In this document: piece by piece, positions 40,007 through 48,272 of the stretch
Layout: every line of letters begins with the position of its first letter
How positions within the stretch are numbered: the first letter of the stretch is position 1
Source of the DNA: Hydrogenophaga sp040372165
GTDB taxonomy: Bacteria > Pseudomonadota > Gammaproteobacteria > Burkholderiales > Burkholderiaceae_C
Direction of reading: 5' to 3'
Assembly (NCBI RefSeq): GCF_040372165.1
Contig: NZ_BAABWG010000002.1
Span: 62,001-126,000 of the forward strand
Length of the DNA: 64,000 bases
Made by a program: the position numbers and the translations under genes
The notes under the pieces: model-generated
Seen by the model: only the letters and a program-made list of their open reading frames with translations
Databases searched by the model: none
What the model was told of the DNA's origin: nothing

Positions 40007-41035
40007 TCACCCGCGCCACTCCCCCGGCGTCTTCCCGGTCCACGCCTTGAACGCTCGGGAGAAGCTCTTCTCGTTCTGAAAGCCCACGGCCTGGGCAACT
40101 TGTTTGATCGGGCGTTGCGTGCGTTGCAGCAGTTCCATGGCGCGCTGACGCCGCACTTCGTCTTTCAGCCCTTGCAGGCTGGCGCCTTCATCCTTGAGCT
40201 GCCGGTGCAGCGTGCGCACCGAGATGCCCAGCAGGGTAGCGGTGTCGTCTGCGTTGTGCGTGAGTGCCGGCCGGTCGCGCAGCGCTGATCGCACCCGTTG
40301 CACCAGCAGGCGGTCACGGCGGTAGAGGTGAACGGTCAATGGCAGGGCGCGTTGCAACATGTGCCGCATGGCGGCTTCGTCCCGGCGCAGGGGCAGGGCC
40401 AGATAGGCGGCGTCGAAACTCACGGCACTGTGCGCGGCGTCAAACTGTGTGGGTCCGTCAAATAGCACGCTGTAGGCATCCGCATGCGATGGTGGTGAGA
40501 ACGCCATCTGTGCGCCCCTCAACGGAATGCGGGAATCGACATACCAGCAGGACAAACCCAGCACGTTGCGCAGCAACGAGACGTGGCAGAACTCGCGCAA
40601 CTGGCCGCCAGTTCCGGGTGGCCGATGCTCCACCAACTCGATCGTGGCGAGCTCACCGCGGGTGTGCAGGAAGAGGGTGACGCCGCGGGCGAGCAAGGCG
40701 TGGTGGCGGCACCAGCGCTGAATGGCCAGCCCCAGCGTTGGCGATGAAAGCGATGCACGGGCGAGCATGCCGTAGCTGCCCCAGGGCAATGGACGTTCAA
40801 ACCAACCCAAGGCTTCGTCGTCCAGCTCACGCATGGCAGCGTCAGACAAGGCTTCCATCTGATGCGCCGTCATCCGTGCGTTGGCATCGGCGGCGTTCAA
40901 CCCGTTCAGAGTGAGGCCGGCAGCGGCCAGAGCATGGACGGGGTCCATCTGGCGGGACTGATAAGCCAGGACGATGGCACGCGCAAAGCCCATGGGGGTG
41001 GCACGAATCGGTGATGAACTGGAGGGCGATGGCAT
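40007..41035 (-). CDS. AraC-family transcriptional regulator
   Basis: A 342-residue regulator. The N-terminal about 200 residues match the arabinose-binding-like domain of the OruR/ArgR-type AraC proteins, and the C-terminal two helix-turn-helix motifs include LLGISVRTLHRQLKDEG and QAVGFQNEKSFSRAFKAWTGKTP. It is divergent from liuB across 179 bp, where it may control the leucine-degradation genes in place of LiuR. The inducer is unknown. Confidence 0.9.
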   Translation of the reverse strand: MPSPSSSSPIRATPMGFARAIVLAYQSRQMDPVHALAAAGLTLNGLNAADANARMTAHQMEALSDAAMRELDDEALGWFERPLPWGSYGMLARASLSSPTLGLAIQRWCRHHALLARGVTLFLHTRGELATIELVEHRPPGTGGQLREFCHVSLLRNVLGLSCWYVDSRIPLRGAQMAFSPPSHADAYSVLFDGPTQFDAAHSAVSFDAAYLALPLRRDEAAMRHMLQRALPLTVHLYRRDRLLVQRVRSALRDRPALTHNADDTATLLGISVRTLHRQLKDEGASLQGLKDEVRRQRAMELLQRTQRPIKQVAQAVGFQNEKSFSRAFKAWTGKTPGEWRG

Positions 41036-41214
41036 GAAGTGCTGCAGTGAAGGCGAGGGGTTTCAGTCTCTTCGTTCAAACCGGTCATTCTGATCTTCAA
41101 TGGCACGATTTGCAACCAAAGTGACCTGCTGCGTACCTCGTAAAACGTTATGCTGGTGGACGAATTCCATCCGCAGTCCGCTCAAAGCGGGCGACAGACA
41201 CGCAGGCAAAGCCC

Positions 41215-42822
41215 ATGACAACGCTGGAGACACACCTCAACCCACGATCGGCCGAATTCAAGGCCAATGCCGACGCCATGAAAGCGGTGGTGGAGGATTT
41301 GAGGGCCCAAGTGGCTCAGGCCAGCCAGGGTGGCGGCGAAGCTGCACGCCAAAAGCATTTGGCCAGGGGCAAGCTGCTGCCGCGCGACCGGGTGCAGATG
41401 CTGCTCGACCCTGGTACGCCGTTCTTGGAGTTCTCGCCACTGGCCGCGTACGGCATGTACGACGGAGCAGCACCTTGCGCGGGGGTGATCGCCGGCGTGG
41501 GCCGTGTGAGTGGTGTGGACTGCGTGATCGTCTGCAACGACGCCACGGTCAAGGGCGGTACCTACTACCCCATGACGGTGAAGAAGCATTTGCGGGCGCA
41601 AGAGATTGCGCAGCAAAACCGCATGCCCTGCATCTACCTGGTGGACTCAGGTGGCGCCAACCTGCCCAATCAAGACGAAGTGTTCCCGGACCGCGACCAT
41701 TTTGGCCGCATCTTCTTCAACCAGGCCAACATGAGCGCGCAAGGCATCGCACAGATTGCGGTGGTGATGGGGTCCTGCACCGCGGGTGGCGCGTACGTGC
41801 CCGCCATGAGCGATGAAACCATCATCGTGAAAAACCAGGGCACGATTTATCTGGGCGGCCCGCCGCTGGTGAAGGCCGCCACCGGTGAAGTGGTGAGCGC
41901 AGAAGACCTTGGCGGTGGAGATGTGCACACGCGCTTGTCTGGCGTGGCCGACCACCTGGCCGAGAACGACCTGCATGCCATCTCGCTGGCCCGGCAGGCG
42001 GTGAAGAACCTCAATGCCCGCAAAGCACCACCCATCGCGCTGCACGAGCCGGTCCCACCCAAATTCGCCGCCGAAGAGTTGTATGGCGTGATCCCCACCG
42101 ACACGCGCAAACCTTTTGACGTGCGCGAGATCATTGCGCGCATTGTGGATGGCAGCGAGTTCGACGAATTCAAGGCGCGCTTTGGCACCACCTTGGTCTG
42201 CGGTTTTGCGCGTATCGAAGGCATGCCGGTGGGCATCATTGCCAACAACGGCATTCTGTTTTCCGAGTCGGCCCTGAAGGGCGCTCACTTCATCGAGCTG
42301 TGCTGCCAACGAAAGACGCCCTTGGTGTTTTTGCAGAACATCACAGGTTTCATGGTGGGCCGCAAATACGAGAACGAGGGCATAGCGCGCAATGGCGCCA
42401 AGATGGTGACGGCGGTGGCCACGGCGCAAGTGCCCAAATTCACCGTGATCATTGGCGGCAGCTTTGGCGCGGGCAACTACGGCATGTGCGGCCGTGCCTA
42501 TTCGCCTCGATTCCTGTGGATGTGGCCGAATGCCCGCATTTCGGTCATGGGCGGCGAACAAGCAGCGAGCGTGCTTGCCACGGTCAAACGCGACGGCATT
42601 GAGGCCAAAGGCGGCAGCTGGAGCGCGGACGAAGAGGCCGCCTTCAAAGCGCCGATCAAGGAGCAGTATGAAGTGCAGGGCCACCCCTATTACGCATCGG
42701 CGCGTTTGTGGGACGATGGTGTCATCGACCCGGCCGATACCCGGCGCGTTCTGGCGCTGGGCCTGTCGGCCGCGTTGAATGCGCCGATTCCGGAAACGAA
42801 GTTCGGCATCTTCCGTATGTAG
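41215..42822 (+). CDS. liuB: methylcrotonoyl-CoA carboxylase, carboxyltransferase (beta) subunit
   Basis: Transfers the carboxyl group from carboxybiotin to 3-methylcrotonyl-CoA, giving 3-methylglutaconyl-CoA in leucine degradation. The 535 residues have the two crotonase-like halves of acyl-CoA carboxylases, with GGTYYPMTVKKHLRAQEIA, SGGANLPNQDEVFPDRDHFG and FQNITGFMVG, segments typical of MCC rather than propionyl-CoA carboxylase. It partners with the LiuD subunit at 45-47 kb. A possible weak AGGCAAA ribosome binding site precedes the ATG. Confidence 0.96.
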   Translation: MTTLETHLNPRSAEFKANADAMKAVVEDLRAQVAQASQGGGEAARQKHLARGKLLPRDRVQMLLDPGTPFLEFSPLAAYGMYDGAAPCAGVIAGVGRVSGVDCVIVCNDATVKGGTYYPMTVKKHLRAQEIAQQNRMPCIYLVDSGGANLPNQDEVFPDRDHFGRIFFNQANMSAQGIAQIAVVMGSCTAGGAYVPAMSDETIIVKNQGTIYLGGPPLVKAATGEVVSAEDLGGGDVHTRLSGVADHLAENDLHAISLARQAVKNLNARKAPPIALHEPVPPKFAAEELYGVIPTDTRKPFDVREIIARIVDGSEFDEFKARFGTTLVCGFARIEGMPVGIIANNGILFSESALKGAHFIELCCQRKTPLVFLQNITGFMVGRKYENEGIARNGAKMVTAVATAQVPKFTVIIGGSFGAGNYGMCGRAYSPRFLWMWPNARISVMGGEQAASVLATVKRDGIEAKGGSWSADEEAAFKAPIKEQYEVQGHPYYASARLWDDGVIDPADTRRVLALGLSAALNAPIPETKFGIFRM

Positions 42823-42829
42823 GGAACGT

Positions 42830-42918
42830 CCCAACCCCGAGACGCTTCGCCTCTTCCCTTTGAAGGGAGCGCAAGTGGGCAGACCGGCAAAGCCGGCTCT
42901 GCGTCTGCCTCGGTTGGG
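42830..42918. repeat. nested hairpin element between liuB and the dinB-like gene
   Basis: Outer arms CCCAACC (42830-42836) and GGTTGGG (42912-42918), continued by GACGC/GCGTC, enclose two inner hairpins (TCCCTTTGAAGGGA and CCGGC-AAA-GCCGG). It looks like a dispersed extragenic palindrome. It begins eight bases after the liuB stop and may stall or process the transcript. Confidence 0.5.
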
Positions 42919-42961
42919 ATGCCTGCCCACATATTTGAATAGAACTGAGATTTTTATAGCG

Positions 42962-43480
42962 ATGAACCCTAACGCTCACTTTCTTCACCTGGCTGGATAC
43001 AACGTCTGGGCGACGCGTCGCCTGATCGATGCGGTGGATGCCTTGAGCGACGAAGACTACCGCCGTGATGTGGGGCTGTTCTTCAAGAGCATTCATGGCA
43101 CGCTGAACCACTTGCTGGTCGGCGAGCACTTCATCTGGTATCCGCGGTTTGCGAAAGGTGCTTCACCCAAGATGCCGCTGGATGCCGAGGTGGAGCCGCA
43201 TCGCGACCGCCTGGGGCAGGCGCTCAAAGGTGGCGCGGCCAACTGGCAGGCACTGATCGAATCATGGGCGCCGGAAAAATTCGATGGCGATCTGAGCTAT
43301 ACCACCATGAGAGGGCAGGCGGTGAGCCTGCCCTTCGCGGTCACGCTGGCTCATGTGTTCAACCATGGCACCCACCACCGCGGTCAGATCACTGCTGCGT
43401 TGACGGCGATGGGGCAGCCCGCACCGGAGCTGGATCTGGTCTATTACCTGCAGCAAGTGCAAAGCGAGGGCACGGCATGA
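42962..43480 (+). CDS. DinB-family protein
   Basis: A 172-residue four-helix bundle of the DinB/YfiT family, usually a metal-dependent thiol transferase fold. Candidate metal histidines are in TLNHLLVGEHFIW (H50) and FNHGTHHRGQI, the family's H-X3-H. The ATG at 42962 is the first in the conserved region; upstream sequence belongs to the hairpin element. It overlaps liuC by ATGA, so it sits inside the leucine-degradation operon. The enzymatic activity is unknown. Confidence 0.85.
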   Translation: MNPNAHFLHLAGYNVWATRRLIDAVDALSDEDYRRDVGLFFKSIHGTLNHLLVGEHFIWYPRFAKGASPKMPLDAEVEPHRDRLGQALKGGAANWQALIESWAPEKFDGDLSYTTMRGQAVSLPFAVTLAHVFNHGTHHRGQITAALTAMGQPAPELDLVYYLQQVQSEGTA

Positions 43481-44262
43481 ACGAGAACCTTCGCCTCGAC
43501 GTGACAGGTGGTGTGGCCCGCGTGACGCTCACGCGCTCGCAGGTGCGCAATGCATTCAACGACGCGCTGATTGGCGAGCTGGATGACGCCTTTACTTCGC
43601 TCGGCGGAAGGGATGACGTGCGCGCTGTGGTGCTGGCCGCAGAAGGGCCTGCATTCTGTGCCGGCGCTGATCTGAACTGGATGCGCGCCATGGCCGACTA
43701 TTCCCGCGAAGAAAACCTGGCCGATGCCGGACGCCTGGCCAGCATGCTGCGCGCCATCTACGAATGCCCGAAACCGACCATTGCCCGCGTGCAAGGTGAT
43801 GTGTATGCGGGCGGCATGGGCCTGGTGGCGGCGTGTGACATGGCGGCGGGTGTGAACACTGCGCATTTTTGCCTGAGCGAGGTGAAGCTGGGCCTGATTC
43901 CCGCCACCATCAGCCCGTATGTGATTCGCGCCATGGGCGCGCGCGCGGCGCACCGCTACTTTCTCACGGCGGAGCGTTTCGATGCCGCCGAGGCCCATCG
44001 GGTGGGCTTGCTGCATGCATTGGCGTCCGACGAGGCCGCACTGGATGCGCAAGTCCAGTCATGGACCGATGCCTTGTGCAGCGCCAGCCCGAACGCGGTG
44101 GCCGCTTGCAAACGCCTGGTGCAGGATGTGGCACACCGGGAACTTGAAGCAGATTTGATTGCCCAAACCGTGGAGGGCATCGCCGATATTCGCGCCAGCG
44201 ACGACGGTAAAGAAGGCGTGCAGAGCTTTCTGCAGAAGCGCAAACCGAGCTGGCTGACTTGA
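43477..44262 (+). CDS. liuC: enoyl-CoA hydratase, probable methylglutaconyl-CoA hydratase
   Basis: Crotonase-family enzyme of 261 residues, expected to hydrate 3-methylglutaconyl-CoA to HMG-CoA. The oxyanion-hole segments GPAFCAGADLNWM and GDVYAGGMGLVAACDMA are present. The LSEVKLGLIPATISPYV region is characteristic of LiuC. The frame is open upstream, but the ATG at 43477 overlapping the dinB stop starts the conserved part. Placement between liuB and liuD supports the role. Confidence 0.92.
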   Translation: MNENLRLDVTGGVARVTLTRSQVRNAFNDALIGELDDAFTSLGGRDDVRAVVLAAEGPAFCAGADLNWMRAMADYSREENLADAGRLASMLRAIYECPKPTIARVQGDVYAGGMGLVAACDMAAGVNTAHFCLSEVKLGLIPATISPYVIRAMGARAAHRYFLTAERFDAAEAHRVGLLHALASDEAALDAQVQSWTDALCSASPNAVAACKRLVQDVAHRELEADLIAQTVEGIADIRASDDGKEGVQSFLQKRKPSWLT

Positions 44263-44307
44263 GCGAGAAGCATGGGGCCTGATGCCTGAGCGCAAGGAGG
44301 ACACCGC

Positions 44308-45078
44308 ATGACAACGAACAACACAAACGGTATCGAAACTGCCCCAGGCGTCTGGGAGCAGGTGGGGCAGTGGTGGTCGAGTGTCGGCGGCGACGCTGCC
44401 ACGGAAGGTGCGGCCCAAGTGGGCGCCACCCTGGGCGACGCCGCTTCCACCGCCATGAACCACATGGACATGCCCAGCTTGCTCGCTCTGGCGGCCGCGC
44501 TGGGCTGGGCAAGTGGCTTCCGGCTCTACGCGGTGGTGTTCATTGTGGGCGCTTGCGGTGCGCTGGACTGGATCGCTTTGCCGTCTGGCCTGCACATGTT
44601 GGAGCACCCAGCGGTGCTGCTGGTCAGCGGCGCCTTGTTGTTTGTGGAGTTTTTTGCCGACAAAATCCCGGGCCTGGACTCCGTCTGGGATGCCATCAAC
44701 AGCTTTGTTCGCGTGCCCGCCGGCGCGGCGCTGGCGGCCGCCGTGCTGGGCGCCGACAGCACCACCATGGCCCTGGTGGGCGCATTGATGGGCGGCACGC
44801 TGGCCGCCAGTAGCCAGGCCGCCAAAACCACCACCCGGGCAGCCATCAATACCTCCCCAGAACCGTTCTCTAACGTGGGCATGAGCTTTGTGGAAGACGT
44901 GTCGGTTGTGGGGGCCGTGTGGCTGGCCACCAACCACCCCATGCTGTTCGGCGTGGTCCTGCTGTTTGTTCTGGTCGTGATGTGGGTCGTGACCTGGATG
45001 CTGTTCCGTTTCTTGCGAGGCGCTTTGCGCCGCATTCGCCAATGGCTCAACCCAGAGCCCGAGCCTGAAAGACTGTGA
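44308..45078 (+). CDS. DUF4126 membrane protein
   Basis: A 256-residue integral membrane protein. After an Ala/Gly-rich soluble N-terminus (about 1-50) come roughly five hydrophobic segments, including LLALAAALGWASGFRLYAVV and MLFGVVLLFVLVVMWVVTWM, and a basic Pro/Glu tail. It matches the DUF4126 family, function unknown. It has a good AAGGAGG site and ends in a TGATG overlap with liuD. It is inserted in the leucine operon. Confidence 0.88.
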   Translation: MTTNNTNGIETAPGVWEQVGQWWSSVGGDAATEGAAQVGATLGDAASTAMNHMDMPSLLALAAALGWASGFRLYAVVFIVGACGALDWIALPSGLHMLEHPAVLLVSGALLFVEFFADKIPGLDSVWDAINSFVRVPAGAALAAAVLGADSTTMALVGALMGGTLAASSQAAKTTTRAAINTSPEPFSNVGMSFVEDVSVVGAVWLATNHPMLFGVVLLFVLVVMWVVTWMLFRFLRGALRRIRQWLNPEPEPERL

Positions 45079-47288
45079 TGTTCAAGAAAATCCTGATTGC
45101 CAATCGTGGTGAGATTGCCTGCCGCGTGGCTGCGACGGCGCGCCGTCTTGGCGTGCGCACCGTGGCGGTGTATTCCGATGCCGACGCGCAAGCCAAGCAT
45201 GTGGCCGCCTGCGACGAAGCGGTTCACATTGGTGGCAGTGCCCCCAAGGACAGCTACTTGCAGTGGCAACGGGTGATTGACGCGGCCAAGGCCACCGGCG
45301 CGGAGGCCATCCACCCTGGTTATGGCTTTCTGAGCGAAAACGAAGCGTTCGCCGATGCCTGCAAGGGTGCGGGCCTGGTTTTCATCGGCCCGTCGGCAGA
45401 CAGTATCCGGGCCATGGGGCTCAAGGCCGAATCCAAACGCCTGATGGAATCCGCCGGTGTGCCACTGGTGCCTGGCTACCACGGTGAAGACCAGGACCCT
45501 GCCTTGTTGCAACGCGAGGCCGACCGCATTGGCTATCCAGCGCTGATCAAGGCCAGTGCTGGTGGTGGCGGCAAAGGCATGCGCGTGGTCGAGCGCAGTG
45601 AGGATTTTGCGGCGGCGTTGGCGTCGTGCCAGCGAGAGGCGCGCAACAGCTTCGGCAGCGATGCCGTGCTGATCGAGAAGTACGTTCAACGGCCGCGACA
45701 CATCGAGATCCAGGTGTTTGGTGACAGCCATGGCAACGTGATTCATTTGTTCGAACGCGATTGCTCGGTGCAGCGTCGCCACCAGAAGGTGCTGGAAGAG
45801 GCACCCGCCCCAGGCATGACACCAGAGCTGCGCGCCGAAATGGGCGCGGCGGCGGTGGCGGCAGCCAAGGCTGTGAACTACGTGGGCGCCGGTACGGTGG
45901 AATTCATCGTCGAGCAGGTGGGCGGGTATGGTTTGGGCGTGATGCCGGGAGCCGACGCCGGGCCGCCCCAAGTCGGCTCAGCCCCCTCGGGGGGCAGCGA
46001 CCCAGCGCAGCGGCGGAGCGTGGGGGCACAGGGAGCCGACGCCGGGCCGCCCCAAGTCGGCGCAGCCCCCTCGGGGGGCAGCGACCCAGCGCAGCGGCGG
46101 AGCGTGGGGGCCAGATTCTTTTTTATGGAGATGAATGCCCGATTGCAGGTTGAGCATCCAGTGACGGAGGCTGTGACGGGGCTCGATCTGGTCGAGTGGC
46201 AACTCCGTGTGGCGGGTGGCGAGTCACTTCCTCTTCTCCAGGAGGAAGTCACACTCACAGGCCACGCCATCGAAGCGCGAATCTGCGCCGAAACACCAGA
46301 CAAGCAGTTCCTACCGGCCACAGGTGAACTTCAGGTGTACCGGTCGCCCATCCACTCTGCATTTGAGCGGGGTGTGGTGCGCGTGGACAGCGGCGTGCGA
46401 GAGGGCGATGCCATCAGCCCGTTCTACGACTCCATGATCGCCAAACTCATCGTCCACGGCAACACGCGTGAGGAAGCCTTGGCGCGCCTGGACGCTGCGC
46501 TGACCGAGACCCACATCGTGGGCGTGTCCACCAACGTGCAGTTTCTGCGCAGGGTGGTGCACAGTGCCGCGTTCGCACAGGCGGAACTCGATACCGCGTT
46601 GATCCAGCGCGAGGCATCGGCTTTGTTCCACCACGATCCGGTGGGCGAATCGTTCACGGTGGCCGCGGCCGTGGCGCAGACCCTGATTCAGGAGTCGGCT
46701 GCCACGGCGTCCGACCCGTTCTCCCGTCGCGACGGCTGGCGGATGTTCGGCCAGGCAGAGCGTCGCTTCGATTTCAGTTATCACGGCAGCCCGTTGACGG
46801 CGAGCTTGGTGTATCTGCATGGCGGTGGCGTGCAGCTCAAGGTGGGTTCGCACGATGAAGTGTTGAGCTACCACTTGCTGCCTTCGGAGAGCGGGATCCG
46901 GTTTGATTTGCAATACGCTGGCCGTCGGCAGACGGTGCACACCTGGCAGCGTGGCGAGACGGTCCACGTCTTCTGCGGGCTGGGTGCCTCGGTCATCGAC
47001 GAGCTCGATGTGCTGGCCCATGCGGGTGAGCGCGGCAGCGAAGGTGGGCGTCTCTCTGCGCCCATGCCGGGCAAGGTGTTGTCGTTCGCGGTCAAGGCGG
47101 GTGATGCTGTCAAAGCCGGTCAGGTGCTGGCCGTGATGGAGGCCATGAAGATGGAGCACACCATTGCCGCTCCCACCGATGGGGTGGTCACTGAGCTGTT
47201 GTTTTCGCCGGGCGATCAGGTGGGCGAGGGTGACGACTTGCTGCGTCTGGAAACGGTGGCCAGCGAGGCGGCTGCGCAACCCGTGTGA
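45078..47288 (+). CDS. liuD: methylcrotonoyl-CoA carboxylase, biotin-containing (alpha) subunit, with in-frame repeat insertion
   Basis: Biotin carboxylase plus biotin carrier subunit partnering LiuB, 736 residues. The order is biotin carboxylase N-terminal domain, ATP-grasp (KASAGGGGKGMRVV), C-terminal domain, and biotinyl domain with AVMEAMKMEHT. Between GTVEFIVEQ and FFFMEMNARLQVEHP, normally a short turn, there is a 60-plus-residue Gly/Ala/Pro/Arg-rich insert made of two 28-codon repeats (about residues 290-345). Related subunits are usually about 650-680 residues, so the extra length matches. The insert lies at a beta-hairpin tip beside the active site and may be tolerated. A GTG at 45075 is an alternative start. 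Confidence 0.93.
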   Translation: MFKKILIANRGEIACRVAATARRLGVRTVAVYSDADAQAKHVAACDEAVHIGGSAPKDSYLQWQRVIDAAKATGAEAIHPGYGFLSENEAFADACKGAGLVFIGPSADSIRAMGLKAESKRLMESAGVPLVPGYHGEDQDPALLQREADRIGYPALIKASAGGGGKGMRVVERSEDFAAALASCQREARNSFGSDAVLIEKYVQRPRHIEIQVFGDSHGNVIHLFERDCSVQRRHQKVLEEAPAPGMTPELRAEMGAAAVAAAKAVNYVGAGTVEFIVEQVGGYGLGVMPGADAGPPQVGSAPSGGSDPAQRRSVGAQGADAGPPQVGAAPSGGSDPAQRRSVGARFFFMEMNARLQVEHPVTEAVTGLDLVEWQLRVAGGESLPLLQEEVTLTGHAIEARICAETPDKQFLPATGELQVYRSPIHSAFERGVVRVDSGVREGDAISPFYDSMIAKLIVHGNTREEALARLDAALTETHIVGVSTNVQFLRRVVHSAAFAQAELDTALIQREASALFHHDPVGESFTVAAAVAQTLIQESAATASDPFSRRDGWRMFGQAERRFDFSYHGSPLTASLVYLHGGGVQLKVGSHDEVLSYHLLPSESGIRFDLQYAGRRQTVHTWQRGETVHVFCGLGASVIDELDVLAHAGERGSEGGRLSAPMPGKVLSFAVKAGDAVKAGQVLAVMEAMKMEHTIAAPTDGVVTELLFSPGDQVGEGDDLLRLETVASEAAAQPV
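45947..46111. repeat. two tandem 84-bp hairpin repeats inside liuD
   Basis: Copy 1 is 45947-46030 and copy 2 is 46031-46111. They differ only at 45978/46062 (T versus G) before the ends diverge. Each contains the hairpin GCCCCCTCGGGGGGC and a GCGCAGCGGCGGAGC segment, resembling extragenic GC-rich palindromes. The period is a multiple of three with no stop in the liuD frame, giving GADAGPPQVG(S/A)APSGG repeats. Confidence 0.93.
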
Positions 47289-47324
47289 CTGCGCGGTCTT
47301 TGCCCCGCCGCTACATTGCCTGAC

Positions 47325-48248
47325 ATGCATATCACCATTTGTTTTCCGGGCCCCAAGCCACTGGGCTGGCTCGCGGGCTTTCAGGCGGCGCTGCCTAATG
47401 TCGAGTTCTCCATCTGGTCCCAGGGCGAAACGCCGATGGCCGACTACGCGGTCGTCTGGTCGCCACCGCAAGCCTTGATCGACGAGCAAGTGCAACTCAA
47501 GGCCTTGTTCAATATCGGCGCCGGCGTGGACGGCATTCTCAAGCTGTCGCTGCCGCCGGACTTGAAGGTCGTGCGGCTCGACGATGCCGGCATGTCGGTG
47601 CAAATGGCCGAGTTTGTGTGCCATGCCGTTATTCGGCATTTTCGCGAATTCGATCAGGTGGAGGCGGCCATGCAGCGCGGCGAATGGGCGTTTCGCAAGC
47701 CCTTGCTGCGCCGCGACTTCCCGGTGGGGGTAATGGGGCTGGGTGTGCTCGGCACCCGCGTGGCCAAAGCTTTGCAGTCGTTCGAATTTCCTGTGCTCGG
47801 CTGGAGCCGCAGCGCCAAGACCATTGACGGTGTGCATTGCCACCATGGCGATGAAGGCTTCAAGGATTTTCTGGCCGGCACGCGTGTGCTGGTGAACCTC
47901 TTGCCGTTGACGGCGGAGACCGAGAACATTCTCAACCGCGAAACCCTGGCGCAATTGATGCCTGGCGGCTACGTGATCAACGTGGCGCGGGGCGCGCATC
48001 TGGTGGACGAGGACTTGCTGGCGTTGCTGGACAGCGGCCATCTGGCGGGTGCGGCGCTCGACGTGTTCCGGGAAGAACCTTTGCCAAAAGAGCACGCATT
48101 CTGGGCCCACCCCAAACTGCAATTGACGCCTCACACCTCTGCCCGGACCTTGCGGGACGAAACCATTGAACAGATCGCCAGCAAGATCCGGGCGCTGGAA
48201 AGCGGACAAGCCATCGCGGGCGTGGTGGATGCAACCCGAGGCTATTGA
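47325..48248 (+). CDS. ghrA: glyoxylate/hydroxypyruvate reductase A-type dehydrogenase
   Basis: A 307-residue D-2-hydroxyacid dehydrogenase with N-terminal MHITICFPGPKPLGWLAGF, the NAD(P)-binding GLGVLGTRVAKAL, LPLTAETENILN and INVARGAHLVDEDLL, and a catalytic histidine in LTPHTSARTL. It reduces glyoxylate or hydroxypyruvate in the family's studied members. The frame is open from a TTG at 47316, but the ATG at 47325 starts the usual sequence. It lies between liuD and liuE on the same strand. Its link to leucine breakdown is unclear. Confidence 0.9.
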   Translation: MHITICFPGPKPLGWLAGFQAALPNVEFSIWSQGETPMADYAVVWSPPQALIDEQVQLKALFNIGAGVDGILKLSLPPDLKVVRLDDAGMSVQMAEFVCHAVIRHFREFDQVEAAMQRGEWAFRKPLLRRDFPVGVMGLGVLGTRVAKALQSFEFPVLGWSRSAKTIDGVHCHHGDEGFKDFLAGTRVLVNLLPLTAETENILNRETLAQLMPGGYVINVARGAHLVDEDLLALLDSGHLAGAALDVFREEPLPKEHAFWAHPKLQLTPHTSARTLRDETIEQIASKIRALESGQAIAGVVDATRGY

Positions 48249-48272
48249 GTACACACCCTGGCAGAGAAACCC

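Noticed and set aside
45947..46111. The 84-bp tandem repeat considered as a CRISPR array or minisatellite
   Set aside because: Only two units, no spacers and no cas genes; the unit carries its own hairpin and fits an inserted palindromic element better.
46311..48254. A 647-codon open frame on the - strand
   Set aside because: Antisense to liuD and ghrA, whose motifs are clear on the + strand.
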